Shown: positions 1 to 9,573, counted from the first letter of the stretch. The stretch: 64,000 nt of DNA from Vibrio sp. J1-1 (GCF_021728395.1 NZ_JAKKCM010000006.1:124001-188000), one strand, 5' to 3'. Translations and numbers: made by a program. The notes: generated from the letters alone by a model not told the origin.

Positions 1-27
1 TCTGGGAGTTGAAAAGAGAGTTCTCGA

Positions 28-708
28 TCATTGGGGGAAAGCTAAAAGAGTCGATTCTGAAACCAGGCTTGCATAGTTTTGTACAACACAATCTAAATTG
101 ACATAACGTCCATCTGCGATAGAGAACTTACTTTGTTCACAATATGGAGAAACCAAGTAAGTCCTCATGTTCGCTCTCTTCGCAGCAGTCAAGCCAGTAA
201 AACTGTCTTCAATCACTAAGCATTCAGTCGTAACGATTTGCAGCTTACGAGCCGCAGTTAAGTAAACATCTGGATGGGGTTTGCCATACTCTTCATCTTC
301 GGCGCTGCAAACAACACTGAATTTTTCCCACAACTGTAGGCGATCGAAGACCGCTTTAATCACTACGTGGTTAGACGATGTAGCTAATGCAATCTTTAAC
401 CCTTGGCTGGAAAAATAATCTAACGCTTCGTAAACGCCGATCATCGCCGCTCCATCAGTGGAAATACGCTGACACAGCTTAGTCAGAATCATGGTTTCCA
501 AAGCTTGGACTGAAACGGACAAAGAATAAGCCTCACACCAAGTTCGCGCTATTTCATCGACACGCTTCCCCATCGTCATCTGTTCACAATCTTGACGGGT
601 TATCCCAACACCGAAACTGGCGAGTGATTCGATCTGTGCCTCTTGCCACATTGGCTCAGAGTCTATGAGTACCCCATCCATATCAAAAATAACTGCTTTT
701 ATATTCAT
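28..708 (-). CDS. HAD-family sugar phosphatase (HxpB/YniC-like)
   Basis: 226-aa HAD-superfamily phosphatase of the beta-phosphoglucomutase-like group, expected in the cytosol. The N-terminal motif FDMDGVLIDSEP gives the nucleophile and acid/base aspartates, ATSSN is motif II, and KPHPDVY followed by VIEDSFTG supplies the motif III lysine and motif IV acidic residues. The segment between them is a helical cap. Overall it resembles hexitol/2-deoxyglucose-6-phosphate phosphatases. It is last in the dalD-dalK-dalT direction, 59 bp beyond dalT, so it may clear phosphorylated polyols or pentoses made when the pathway is unbalanced (inference). Substrate cannot be read from sequence; beta-phosphoglucomutase is less likely in this context. 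Confidence 0.85.
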   Translation of the reverse strand: MNIKAVIFDMDGVLIDSEPMWQEAQIESLASFGVGITRQDCEQMTMGKRVDEIARTWCEAYSLSVSVQALETMILTKLCQRISTDGAAMIGVYEALDYFSSQGLKIALATSSNHVVIKAVFDRLQLWEKFSVVCSAEDEEYGKPHPDVYLTAARKLQIVTTECLVIEDSFTGLTAAKRANMRTYLVSPYCEQSKFSIADGRYVNLDCVVQNYASLVSESTLLAFPQ

Positions 709-767
709 ACTTACCTCAAGACTAGAAAAGGTATGGCAACCAAAACCATTGCCATACCCTAAATTTG

Positions 768-2042
768 TTACACTACGGTCGCTTTATCTGCATCAACAAA
801 TGTCGGTTCAAATCCTGGTTGCTCTACCTTAATTAAATAGGTGAAGAAAAAGGCCAGTACGTACAGCACTGTATAGGCAACGACCACACCTATTGTGCTG
901 AAATACGGTAGCAAGACCACCGCAATGGCTGGCGCAAGGAAGTTAGACAATCCGGCCGACAAGTTATAAACCGAAATCGCCGCACCTTTGTGGTTTGGCT
1001 CTAGCGCAGGAAATACCGCCGCCATCGGAACAAAGGCCGCCACAAAGATCCCCAAAGCAATAGCCGGTATCAACGCCATATAAAAGTTATTACCGAAATG
1101 CTGAGGAATGTAATAGAACGCCAGACTAGAGAGTGCCATTCCTATACAGCCAAACCAGCGCACCACTTTCATCCAGCCCAGTTTTTCACCCATGATGCCC
1201 CAGAAAACGTTAGAGAAAATGGTGGTGAAGAAGAACACAGCCCACACCTGAAGCCAGTCGGATGTGGTAAAGCCGAGATCATCAACAAACATCATTGGCA
1301 TTATGACCGCAAAACCAAAAAGTGACAGAGTGTTAATGATGCGTACAAAACATGAATAGAGTACGTTTTTGTTGGTATAGAGCAACGTCACTGCACGGCT
1401 CAGTTCGGTTAGCTTCTGCTTTGTGGTCAGGTTATGCATGTGCGTCGGCGTTTTTACATTACGCAAAGCAATCATCGCGATTAGACCGCCCGCAGCACAA
1501 AATGCCAGCGATAACCATAAGGTACCAAACTCTCCAATCCAAGGAATGGTAAAGCTAGGGATGTAACTACCCGCAACACCGATACCGATCGAATACACGG
1601 TCCAGAACCAACCAAGTGCCGAGCTTACACCATCACTGCGAACGTTATGTACTATCACCACGATAAACGAATAGAGGAACAGTGGATAAGCAAGGCCACG
1701 AATACCGTAAAATAGCAAAATCAGCCCATAGTTTGACTGGCTTAATCCAAGCGTTAAGAACAGTACGTGGAAAATACACCAGAGCATAAAACCAATTTTC
1801 ATCGTTTTCTGTGGTGTAATGATTTCCGCTACGACACCGGATACCCAGGCGGCCAAGGCTGCAGCTAGCCCGTAGAGTGTGAACGCGAAAGACGACTGAG
1901 CCGGAGTAAAACCAAGCTCGGTAATGTAGTGCGACAGGAATGCCAGTTCAAAACCATCACCCGTCATAAAGATAGCGATAGCGATGTATCCCCATATCAG
2001 ATTAAGCGGCAATCCAAGCCACTGCTTACTTGCGTTTTCCAT
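768..2042 (-). CDS. dalT: MFS polyol transporter, DalT/RbtT-like
   Basis: 424-aa major facilitator protein with about 12 hydrophobic helices and a basic central loop around residues 195-215 (THMHNLTTKQKLTEL). The N-terminus through FMTGDGFELAFLSHY and its length match D-arabinitol/ribitol permeases of the Klebsiella DalT/RbtT type (about 425 aa). It would import D-arabinitol by proton symport across the inner membrane. Start chosen at the ATG preceded by GAGGAA. It lies downstream of dalK and is separated from it by a strong GC hairpin that lacks a U-tract, so reduced or stabilised expression relative to dalDK is possible. A ribitol transporter is the main alternative. Confidence 0.85.
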   Translation of the reverse strand: MENASKQWLGLPLNLIWGYIAIAIFMTGDGFELAFLSHYITELGFTPAQSSFAFTLYGLAAALAAWVSGVVAEIITPQKTMKIGFMLWCIFHVLFLTLGLSQSNYGLILLFYGIRGLAYPLFLYSFIVVIVHNVRSDGVSSALGWFWTVYSIGIGVAGSYIPSFTIPWIGEFGTLWLSLAFCAAGGLIAMIALRNVKTPTHMHNLTTKQKLTELSRAVTLLYTNKNVLYSCFVRIINTLSLFGFAVIMPMMFVDDLGFTTSDWLQVWAVFFFTTIFSNVFWGIMGEKLGWMKVVRWFGCIGMALSSLAFYYIPQHFGNNFYMALIPAIALGIFVAAFVPMAAVFPALEPNHKGAAISVYNLSAGLSNFLAPAIAVVLLPYFSTIGVVVAYTVLYVLAFFFTYLIKVEQPGFEPTFVDADKATVV

Positions 2043-2074
2043 ATATTCCTCGTTTCGTAGGGTAAAGGAATCCC

Positions 2075-2096
2075 ACGCCCCCTTTTTGGGGGGCGT
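2075..2096 (-). other. GC-rich intergenic hairpin between dalK and dalT
   Basis: Perfect 8-bp stem ACGCCCCC/GGGGGCGT with a 6-nt loop. Read in the transcription direction of the operon it is not followed by a run of T, so it is unlikely to be a classical intrinsic terminator. An mRNA-stabilising or partial-attenuation structure between dalK and dalT fits better (inference). Confidence 0.55.
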
Positions 2097-2148
2097 AGTC
2101 CATTTTTAGTCGTGATTATCTTTCTAAGGAGGCTCTTAACGGCCGCTG

Positions 2149-3615
2149 TTACGAGCGCAGAGCCAAATCGTTTTGGTAAAGGGCGCGAAAACGTGAATAT
2201 CGCTCGGAGAGTCCTGATTCACGATCGACATTAGGTTGATAAACGCGGTGAATTTCAGGCTTTTTACATACTTCGTCCACCGATTTTCCTGAGGCCAGGC
2301 AAGCCAGTCGAGCCGCTCCTAACGCGCCACCCGTTTCACCACCTTTGTGAGTAACAGTTGGTAAGCGAAGAATATCGGCGAGTAACTGTGCCCAGAACGA
2401 ACTTCGGGCACCGCCCCCCACCAAGGAACACTGCTCAATGTGAGTACCACTTTCCTGCAGCACACGCAGACCATCCGCAATGCCAAAGCTCACCCCTTCG
2501 ATCACCGCATAGCCTAGTAAGGCGCGGTTGGTGGAATGGGTCATGCTGTGGAACATCCCCATGGCATCCGGATCATTATGCGGTGTGCGCTCACCAGACA
2601 GATACGGTAAGAAAAGCGGCGCTTTGGCTTTATCTTCTTCACTGAGCTGTTCAATCTCAGCCAGCAGCTCTACTTCCGTTACACCGACTATGCGGCAGAA
2701 CCATTGAAGGCAACTGGCAGCACTTAACATCACACTCATTTGATGCCATCGTTGTGGCAATACATGACAGAACGCATGCACTGCAGACTCAGGTGCAGGA
2801 CGATACTGGTCGTTGACCACAAACAGCACACCGGAAGTACCGAGAGAAATAAACGCATCCCCCGGACTCACTGCGCCAACACCGATAGCACTTACCGCAT
2901 TATCACCACCGCCACCAGCGACGATGACTGATGGGCTTAGCCCCCATTTGTGGGCTATCTCTGCGGACAGCGAAGCCGACACCTCACAGCCCTCGACCAG
3001 TTGCGGCATTTGCTCCCGGGTTAACTGGCACTTGTCGAGCAAAGAATCTGACCAATCACGCTTAGCGACATCCAACCACAAGGTGCCTGCGGAATCCGAC
3101 ATATCGGAGACCTTTCGTCCGGTCATTTTGAAACGCAGATAATCTTTAGGCAGCAACACCGTGCTAATGCGGGAAAAGTTTTCCGGTTCATGCTTACGAA
3201 CCCAAATTAACTTGGGTGCCGTAAATCCCGGCATCGCTAGGTTTCCCGCAATTTCATGCAGATCCGGTGCTGCTGCTTCAAGTTCGGTGCACTCTTCGTG
3301 ACAACGAGTGTCGTTCCACAAAATAGCAGGACGAATCACATCATCCCCCTCATCCAGAAGCACTGCGCCGTGCATTTGCCCAGACAAACCAATCGCTTTA
3401 ATTGCCCCCCAGTGCTCAGTGCATTTCTCACGAAGTGCCCCGATCAGATAGTTCGTTGCTTCCCACCACTCCTGCGGCGCCTGTTCAGACCAATGAAGAT
3501 GCGGACGTTGAATCGTCAGTGGCGCGCTGTGAGTAGCAATAGTTTCACCCTGTTCATCAATCACCAGCGCTTTCACTTCTGAGGTGCCAAGATCTATACC
3601 TAGATACATGCTCAC
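2149..3615 (-). CDS. dalK: D-xylulokinase (FGGY family)
   Basis: 488-aa FGGY carbohydrate kinase that phosphorylates D-xylulose to D-xylulose 5-phosphate with ATP in the cytosol, delivering it to the pentose phosphate pathway. The N-terminus YLGIDLGTSEVKALV is the ATPase phosphate-1 motif; SGQMHGAVLLD and ILWNDTRC are typical substrate-side segments of XylB; GGGGDNAVSAIGVG and VGGGARSSFWAQLLADI are the FGGY signature and adenosine regions. It starts 3 bp after dalD, so the two are almost certainly cotranscribed. With no xylose isomerase nearby and a polyol dehydrogenase directly upstream, the dal-type kinase name is preferred over xylB; both describe the same activity. Confidence 0.9.
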   Translation of the reverse strand: MSMYLGIDLGTSEVKALVIDEQGETIATHSAPLTIQRPHLHWSEQAPQEWWEATNYLIGALREKCTEHWGAIKAIGLSGQMHGAVLLDEGDDVIRPAILWNDTRCHEECTELEAAAPDLHEIAGNLAMPGFTAPKLIWVRKHEPENFSRISTVLLPKDYLRFKMTGRKVSDMSDSAGTLWLDVAKRDWSDSLLDKCQLTREQMPQLVEGCEVSASLSAEIAHKWGLSPSVIVAGGGGDNAVSAIGVGAVSPGDAFISLGTSGVLFVVNDQYRPAPESAVHAFCHVLPQRWHQMSVMLSAASCLQWFCRIVGVTEVELLAEIEQLSEEDKAKAPLFLPYLSGERTPHNDPDAMGMFHSMTHSTNRALLGYAVIEGVSFGIADGLRVLQESGTHIEQCSLVGGGARSSFWAQLLADILRLPTVTHKGGETGGALGAARLACLASGKSVDEVCKKPEIHRVYQPNVDRESGLSERYSRFRALYQNDLALRS

Positions 3616-3618
3616 TCC

Positions 3619-4986
3619 TTATTGAATCATTGAGTAAGCGGCTGCAATTTTCTCTCGCAGCAGTGCTTCAAAATCCGTACGACTTGCCAGTTCACCAAAC
3701 AAGGCAGTATCCTGCGCGTAGACAGCGATTGGGTCTTCAGAATCAAACATGCTATGCACGGCATTTTCATCAAGAATGCCATCCTGATACTCATAAGGCA
3801 GCAGACCTTTGTGCCACTGATGCATAAACACAAAGAACAGTGCTGGCAGCATCGCGGTCGCATCAGGCGTAACACCACGCTGATAACATTCAATCATCGT
3901 CGGTGTGATCATGGCCGGAATTTTAGAGAATCCATCCGCTGCCACTCGTTGGTTGGTGTCTTTGATGTATGGGTTGGTGAAACGCTCTAAGACCACCTCA
4001 AGATAGTTCGGAAGGTCAATACCATTGTCACCCAAGCAAGGAATCACATCCTGACTCACGTAATCATGGGCAATCTTGTAGATATAATCCGTCAACGTAC
4101 TCTCGTGGATAAACGATTGACCAACTAATGTTCCGGCCCAGGCGATGCAGCTGTGCGAAGCGTTCAAGATGCGGATTTTCGCTTCTTCGTAAGGGATGAC
4201 CGACTCCACCATTTCCACACCCACGCTTTCCAGCGCAGGTCGAACGTCTTTGAAACCATCTTCAATTACCCACTGAATGAAAGTTTCACCCATCACAGGC
4301 GCGTTGTCTTCAATGCCGGTTTGTGCTTTAACGCGATATGGAAGATCGTCAGCTGGACGAGGTGTAATGCGATCAACCATAGTGTTTGGACACGTTGTGT
4401 TTTCCTTTACCCACTGCAAGACTTCCGCTTTATCGGTCAAAGTCAGAAATTCCATCAGGCCATCTCGGAATCGCTCACCATTGTGGCGCACGTTGTCACA
4501 GTTCAGCAGTGTTACCGGTCCAGCGTTGTCCGCCATACGGCGTTCAAGTATTTTCGTCACCGTACCGTAAATAGTTTGGTTACCACCGCACAGGTCTGCT
4601 TTTAGTACTTCATTATCGACATCCAGAGTGTGATCGGTTTTCAAGTAGTACCCACCTTCAGTAACAGTAAAGGCGATCACTTTCGTCTGCGCTTTCGCAC
4701 CTTCATTAATCAGTGGTGCCAAATCTTCCTGCCACGGGAGTAACGTCTGAATCGACTTGATGACTTCATATTCACGCTCACCCGCAGGACTGACCGTCTC
4801 TAACACATACTCACCATTCTGCGCACTCAGAGTTTCAACGGTTGATTCTGCATCATTGCGAATGTTACCGGCCGCGATATGCCAGCTTTGGTCACCCGTT
4901 TCTAGCAATTTGTGTAGGTACCAGGCTTGGTGTGCGCGGTGAAATGAACCCAGACCGATGTGAAGCCACGTATATTGATTTTTCAT
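3619..4986 (-). CDS. dalD: D-arabinitol 4-dehydrogenase (polyol long-chain dehydrogenase)
   Basis: 455-aa NAD-dependent polyol-specific long-chain dehydrogenase of the mannitol dehydrogenase family, the same length as Klebsiella DalD. It would oxidise D-arabinitol to D-xylulose. The N-terminal Rossmann segment is [15 protein letters not shown]. The catalytic K-x4-N-x2-H pattern is K270, N275 and H278 in [10 protein letters not shown]. First gene of the operon, divergent from dalR. Mannitol or other polyol specificity is possible in this family, but the adjacent xylulokinase and DalT-like permease argue for D-arabinitol. A coding ATG with an AGGAAATATA leader precedes it. Confidence 0.88.
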   Translation of the reverse strand: MKNQYTWLHIGLGSFHRAHQAWYLHKLLETGDQSWHIAAGNIRNDAESTVETLSAQNGEYVLETVSPAGEREYEVIKSIQTLLPWQEDLAPLINEGAKAQTKVIAFTVTEGGYYLKTDHTLDVDNEVLKADLCGGNQTIYGTVTKILERRMADNAGPVTLLNCDNVRHNGERFRDGLMEFLTLTDKAEVLQWVKENTTCPNTMVDRITPRPADDLPYRVKAQTGIEDNAPVMGETFIQWVIEDGFKDVRPALESVGVEMVESVIPYEEAKIRILNASHSCIAWAGTLVGQSFIHESTLTDYIYKIAHDYVSQDVIPCLGDNGIDLPNYLEVVLERFTNPYIKDTNQRVAADGFSKIPAMITPTMIECYQRGVTPDATAMLPALFFVFMHQWHKGLLPYEYQDGILDENAVHSMFDSEDPIAVYAQDTALFGELASRTDFEALLREKIAAAYSMIQ

Positions 4987-5055
4987 TATATTTCCTCGTT
5001 TTTGTTTGATGTAGCTACTCTATTCAATCAAAACATCAAATAAAGAGCTATAGAT

Positions 5056-5100
5056 CACAAATGAACAAAAGACCATAAAATGGTTTTTTATTCATTTGTG
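5056..5100. promoter_or_regulatory. 45-bp near-perfect palindrome in dalD/dalR divergent promoter
   Basis: Outer arms CACAAATGAA and TTCATTTGTG are perfect inverted repeats. The inner arms converge on ACCAT-AAA-ATGGT, with about two mismatches over 21 bp per arm. It lies between the divergent starts of dalD and dalR, as expected for the operator of a SorC-type regulator that binds as a tetramer. Assignment to DalR is inference. Confidence 0.6.
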
Positions 5101-5220
5101 GATAATTGATTGCTATTGCACTAAGGAAGAGTTAGAGAGAAGATAGGTGTTCCAGATGTGAAGGCGAGCTAAATGACGCCCTTTATATAAGTACAACAAG
5201 CTGAATAATAAGGAATAAAT

Positions 5221-6162
5221 GTGGCTAGAGACGATAGCTTTAAAACCGATCAGATGGTTCGTGCCGCCTGGATGTATTACATCTCTGGCCGTAATCAGCG
5301 AGATATAGCGTCTGAACTTGGCTTATCACGTCCTGTTGTCCAGCGCCTAATTGCAGCAGCTAAAGAAGAAGGCATTGTCTCTGTCGGTCTGCACCATCCG
5401 ATCTCTACTTGTTTGGACTACGCGGAACTGCTTAAAGAAAAGTATCAATTGGTGGAGTGTAATATCGTGCCAACCACCAGCGATGATGAGACACTTGATA
5501 ACGTTTCTTTTGGCTGTTTTCAATTAATGTCAAAATATGTGAAAGACCAGCAGGATCAAATCATTGGTATAGGCTCTGGTCTGACACTCAAAAAAGCCAT
5601 TAAACGAATTGATTTTGAATCACCGAACAGTAAATGTGTCGCCTTAATAAGTGCTATGGGCATCGATGGTCAGTGTAACTACTATGATGATGTACCACTG
5701 ATTCTGGCGCGAAAAATTCAGGCAAACTATTACCAATTACCCGCTCCACGCTACGCTACCTCTACCGATGAGCTTAAAATTTGGACAGGCATGCGTGTAT
5801 TCAAAGAAGTTTCCAGCGTTGCCGACAGTGCAAACGTGATTTTCCTTGGTATCGGTTCATTGAGTAAAGCGAGTCCTATCATCAAAGACGGCTTCATTTC
5901 TTCTGATAAGGCCGATGAGCTCAATCAGCAAGGCGCTGTAGGCGAAATCCTTGGCCGCTTTATCAATGCGAAAGGTGAGATAATTGAGTGCGCAATCAAC
6001 ACCTTCATAACCAGTTACGACATACGTAATAACGACTGTCCTCGAATTGGTGCAGCTTGTGGTGAAGATAAACGCCAAGCTATTCTCGCCGCACTGAGAG
6101 GACACTGGGTGAATGGTTTAGTCACTGACGAAGCGACAGCGAGATGGCTTTTAACTCAATAA
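5221..6162 (+). CDS. dalR: SorC/DeoR-type sugar-binding transcriptional regulator (DalR-like)
   Basis: 313-aa regulator. Residues about 10-60 form the helix-turn-helix (QRDIASELGLSRPVVQRLIAAA), followed by a SorC-type sugar-phosphate-isomerase-like effector domain with IGIGSGLTLKKAI and IFLGIGSLSKASP, the usual phosphate-binding region of the family. It starts with GTG behind AAGGAATAAAT. It is divergent from dalD, and its length and placement equal those of Klebsiella DalR. It probably controls the dal operon in response to D-arabinitol or a pathway intermediate; the sign of regulation is not visible from sequence. Confidence 0.85.
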   Translation: MARDDSFKTDQMVRAAWMYYISGRNQRDIASELGLSRPVVQRLIAAAKEEGIVSVGLHHPISTCLDYAELLKEKYQLVECNIVPTTSDDETLDNVSFGCFQLMSKYVKDQQDQIIGIGSGLTLKKAIKRIDFESPNSKCVALISAMGIDGQCNYYDDVPLILARKIQANYYQLPAPRYATSTDELKIWTGMRVFKEVSSVADSANVIFLGIGSLSKASPIIKDGFISSDKADELNQQGAVGEILGRFINAKGEIIECAINTFITSYDIRNNDCPRIGAACGEDKRQAILAALRGHWVNGLVTDEATARWLLTQ

Positions 6163-6609
6163 GTTAAACTAATGTCCTACACCTTGTCTTAAGGCCGCAA
6201 TTGTTCCTAATCGCTTGGTCTCACTGATGTTATGCCGCTTGTAACGCATCCCTATCCATAGTGAGCGTAATAATCACCAATAACTTAGGAGAGCGTGAGT
6301 AAATAAACAAAACTTCGTTCCCAGCCCATATAATGAGCATTGTTTATTATTTAATCTAGCTACGAAGCAGTTGTCAGAAGGATGGACTCAGTTAGCCAGA
6401 ACGAAACGGTGATCGCATAGTGTTATAAGTAATCGTACTAATTTATAGCACTATGAAATGTAAACGATTTCAATCCTCATTGACACACAGTTAAGTGTTA
6501 AGACAAACTAATAGTGAAACTATTGGCATACACTTAATTTGCATATAAATTATAAGGCTATAAATGATTTTTTTTGTTATGGACATGAGTCTTTATAGCT
6601 CTACTCGCT
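6163..6609. other. Gene-poor spacer after dalR
   Basis: No convincing ORF on either strand. The stretch is AT-rich. At 6459-6472 it contains TGTAAACGATTTCA, two mismatches from the galactoside operator found at 20030, 22460 and 23084; this is probably a chance LacI-family-like sequence because no galactoside gene is adjacent. Confidence 0.5.
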
Positions 6610-6648
6610 GTGTATGAACTACTTATTTATACAAAAAAGTTCAAGGAT

Positions 6649-6828
6649 ATGAAAAAAACAAAAGATACAGTTGGTCAAGGTAACGGCAGCCGTCATCAAG
6701 AGAGACTACCCGAGATTGAAGGAGAAATGAGAAGAGCTAACTTACTTGAAACCATTCAAAGAAAGCGTAGAACACAACTACTAAAAATAATCGAAGAAAA
6801 ACAGAAGCGCTATCAGAGCCCACAATAA
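6649..6828 (+). CDS. Possible small basic/charged hypothetical protein
   Basis: 59 codons from the ATG at 6649; an in-frame GTG 13 codons upstream is also possible. The product is highly charged, with a helical C-terminal half (residues about 25-55, many Arg, Lys and Glu) and no signal peptide or membrane segment. The AAGG upstream of the ATG is only about 2 nt away, which is too close for an ordinary Shine-Dalgarno, so translation is uncertain. No family recognised; it stands alone between dalR and the diguanylate cyclase gene. Confidence 0.3.
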   Translation: MKKTKDTVGQGNGSRHQERLPEIEGEMRRANLLETIQRKRRTQLLKIIEEKQKRYQSPQ

Positions 6829-6945
6829 AAATGAGTCCTCGTTTCGCATAAACAGCCACAATCTACAACTTAGTTGTATTAAACCATGAACATGACGAGT
6901 TACCATTGCAACCAAACTCAAAAACTGTAGCGTTTAATGCAACAC

Positions 6946-6972
6946 GCAATGTCCGCTTCTTACGGACATTGC
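6946..6972 (-). terminator. 10-bp perfect hairpin downstream of the GGDEF gene
   Basis: GCAATGTCCG and CGGACATTGC pair perfectly around a 7-nt loop, about 60 nt past the stop codon of the diguanylate cyclase gene. Neither side carries a clear T-run, so it may be a weak terminator or 3'-end stabiliser. Confidence 0.45.
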
Positions 6973-7032
6973 ACCTACACTTTGACTACCTTTTCGAAAA
7001 GCATACTGACAACTCAATAGGAAGACGTTAAA

Positions 7033-8607
7033 TCAGTATTGAACTGCCGTTTGGTTCCTACCATTGTGCTTCGCTTGATACAGAGCATCGTCAGCATGTT
7101 TAAGAACCGCGTTAATAGGTTCATCAGTTGCGTCCCAATAAGATACACCCACTGAAATCGTTACGTTCCCAACGGTGGAAAACTCATGTAATTCAATCGA
7201 TTTCCTTACTCTCTCCGCGACCACAAATGCCTGATCCAGATCGGTTTTGGTTAGAAAGACAATGAATTCTTCTCCACCAGAGCGACACACCACATCTCCC
7301 TTTCTTGCTTGGTCCTGAATCAAAGTCGCGACACGCTTTAATAACGCGTCTCCTGCATCATGGCCGAAGGTATCATTTACTTTCTTAAAGTAATCAACAT
7401 CCAATGCAAGTACAGAAAAGGGGGTATTTTGCTCACGGAGACTTTCTACCGCCTTATCTAACCCTCTGCGATTCAATAACCCCGTCATCGCATCAGTCAA
7501 GGTGTCCTGGTGAAGTTGATCAATGGTGTTAGAAACAATGTTCATTGCACTCAAAAAACTATGTTTCAAATAACTGGCTTCAAAATACCATGGTTTAATC
7601 TGCGTAAAGTCACTCTCGCTCGACGTATGGCTCTCGAAGTTCTTTACCGCGCTCGCCAATTGCCACAATGGTTTAGATATAAAAACAGAAGAGACCCAAA
7701 TGAGTAACAGAGTTAACGCGCCAATAGGAAGCGTCTCAAGAAAGACCTTCCACATTTGGTCATCGAGCGAGGATAATGTCAGGTTTTTAGGCCTCTGTGC
7801 AACAATCCCCCACCCTGAATGTTTTACTGGTGCGTATCCGGCAAGCATCTCAACTCCCTGAGAATTTACGATATCCTGTTGCCCAGGTCTTCCCTCAATT
7901 ACAGCGTTGATTGCATTATTGGTGACAATTTTCTGCCCTACTCTACGTTTGTCGGGGTGATAAATCAGCGTGCGGTGTTGGTCGACAACATAAAGATAAG
8001 AGCCATCTTTGTGGCTATGCTGTCCTAGCAAAGTCATCAGTATATTTTTTTGTTCGAGATAAATGGTGCCGGCAACGTATCCCAGATATTCCCCACTTTC
8101 AGAGAAAATGGGATACGAAAGACTGGTTAAATAATTTCCTGCCGGAGAGACAAACGGGTCGGTAATTTTGGGCGCTTGCGCGTGAAGAGATTGCAAGAAA
8201 CGCTTGCCGCTTAAACGCATGCCTTTCACTTGTAGCGTTTCTGGAGAAACAGAAACTATCACCCCTTCTGCATTGACGATGAGCACTGAGTTAAAGTAAT
8301 CGGTCTGGGCTCTTAAGCGATCAACTTCTTGTTCCAAGACATTCGGATCATCCATTTTCGTACGGAGGGAATTTGCGCTGTATTCAAGCTGAGACATTGC
8401 AGAATCAATAAAAGCATCCGTCATTTCCGACATTTTCTCAGCGTAAACACGGTTGGACTCCATTGTATTGCTGATAATCAGGTTATGCTGCACTCGATAG
8501 ATTGAGTAAAAAGAATTGAGTAATGTGACTACAACGCTGAACACACATAGGATCAGGATTAGCTTTCTTAAATTCAATTTGTCCCACATCAGCCTACCCT
8601 CAACCAC
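7033..8607 (-). CDS. Membrane diguanylate cyclase with periplasmic Cache sensor
   Basis: 524 aa. A first transmembrane helix at about residues 14-33 is followed by a periplasmic double-Cache domain (about 35-280, including GYVAGTIYLEQKNIL and LAGYAPVKHSGWGIVAQ), a second membrane helix at about 290-312, and a GGDEF domain from about 365. The active-site loop is GGEEF at 444-448, so cyclase activity from two GTP to cyclic-di-GMP is expected. The inhibitory-site pattern R-x2-D (RKGD) lies five residues before it, so product feedback is likely. There is no EAL domain. Monocistronic, upstream of the ttr locus but separated by 338 bp, so no operon link is evident. Ligand of the sensor unknown. Confidence 0.9.
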   Translation of the reverse strand: MVEGRLMWDKLNLRKLILILCVFSVVVTLLNSFYSIYRVQHNLIISNTMESNRVYAEKMSEMTDAFIDSAMSQLEYSANSLRTKMDDPNVLEQEVDRLRAQTDYFNSVLIVNAEGVIVSVSPETLQVKGMRLSGKRFLQSLHAQAPKITDPFVSPAGNYLTSLSYPIFSESGEYLGYVAGTIYLEQKNILMTLLGQHSHKDGSYLYVVDQHRTLIYHPDKRRVGQKIVTNNAINAVIEGRPGQQDIVNSQGVEMLAGYAPVKHSGWGIVAQRPKNLTLSSLDDQMWKVFLETLPIGALTLLLIWVSSVFISKPLWQLASAVKNFESHTSSESDFTQIKPWYFEASYLKHSFLSAMNIVSNTIDQLHQDTLTDAMTGLLNRRGLDKAVESLREQNTPFSVLALDVDYFKKVNDTFGHDAGDALLKRVATLIQDQARKGDVVCRSGGEEFIVFLTKTDLDQAFVVAERVRKSIELHEFSTVGNVTISVGVSYWDATDEPINAVLKHADDALYQAKHNGRNQTAVQY

Positions 8608-8945
8608 GTTTTCTAATACTGTTTTGGGTAATCTAAACGTTCAAGGCAGGCGCTGCAACTTATAATCACAAAAGAATCAGTACCTTACTTTTGCATTGAA
8701 AACTAAAAGCTGTGAACAGCCCTAGAGAATTTTTACGATGAGGGAATTTGCTCGATTAACTTTTCCCATATCGACTCAGCTCAGTTTAGAAAAATAAATC
8801 CTCCATGATTCCCGAAACTACCATCTACTATTTAATTCTGGTCTAACTCTAATTTAGTCGAAACTTTTTCTAGTTCGGACGCAATGCCGAATGTGTTGCA
8901 TCTTTTACTACGTGCTCGTATGTGCTTGAGCTTCTCTGACCCTAA
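8608..8945. other. Spacer between GGDEF gene and ttrR
   Basis: 338 bp with no supportable ORF or strong hairpin. It must contain the promoter of the diguanylate cyclase gene and the 3' end of the ttrSR transcript; no individual element could be assigned with confidence. Confidence 0.5.
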
Positions 8946-9554
8946 TTACTTAAGCGCTAATTTGCCGTAGATGTACGCCAGCTCTGCTACCGTTTTGGCT
9001 GAGAACTTTTTCAACAAACTGGCACGGTGTACCTCTACGGTTCTCATCGCAATACACAGTTCATCGGCAATTCGGATATTGCGCTTACCTTCGATAATTA
9101 AACGCAAAATATCCTTTTCACGAGGCGTGAGTGACTCATACGCTAATTTAGCTTCAGCCATATCAAGGCTAGCGGCGGACTGCACCTGACCTTGCAAAAT
9201 GGCTTGCGCCAGTTCATCGCCTTTGACAGGTTTTTGGAAGAAGTTCACCGCCCCAGCTTGCAAGGCATCAACAGCCATCGGCACATCCCCGTGACCGGTC
9301 AGATAAATCACGGCGAGTGGGCTATTGGCATCGTTAAGAATTTGATGCACTTGCTGACCACGCAGGTTGGGCATTCGGCTATCGAGAATCACACATCCTG
9401 CCTGATAAATGTCCACCTCATCAAGAAAGGACTGTCCGTCTGCAAAGGCGGAGACATTGAAATCATGTTCCTCAAGCATAAAAGCCAGCGAATCACGTAC
9501 CGATTCATCATCATCGACCACATAAACAGGCAGTTGTTTTTCGCTGTTGCTCAT
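8946..9554 (-). CDS. ttrR: Tetrathionate response regulator TtrR (FixJ/NarL-like)
   Basis: 202-aa response regulator. The receiver domain (residues 8-120) has the acidic cluster DDDE at 14-17, phospho-acceptor D58 in ILDSRMP, switch threonine T86 and invariant K108 in FFQKPV. A LuxR-type helix-turn-helix follows (about 138-200; LTPREKDILRLIIEGKRN, then RTVEVHRASLLKKF). This FixJ-like arrangement matches TtrR, which activates tetrathionate reductase genes. Start behind AGGATAATTTA; 19 bp after ttrS. The probable binding site is the GTGGA-AA-TCCAC palindrome in front of ttrB and of the downstream cytochrome pair (inference). Confidence 0.9.
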   Translation of the reverse strand: MSNSEKQLPVYVVDDDESVRDSLAFMLEEHDFNVSAFADGQSFLDEVDIYQAGCVILDSRMPNLRGQQVHQILNDANSPLAVIYLTGHGDVPMAVDALQAGAVNFFQKPVKGDELAQAILQGQVQSAASLDMAEAKLAYESLTPREKDILRLIIEGKRNIRIADELCIAMRTVEVHRASLLKKFSAKTVAELAYIYGKLALK

Positions 9555-9573
9555 TAAATTATCCTATTCCTAG

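Noticed and set aside
795-830. GGTTCAAATCC-like tRNA T-arm sequence
   Set aside because: Lies inside the dalT coding region and no acceptor, D or anticodon arms can be folded around it.
6459-6472. Fourth galactoside operator candidate
   Set aside because: Two mismatches and no galactoside gene nearby; best treated as chance similarity.
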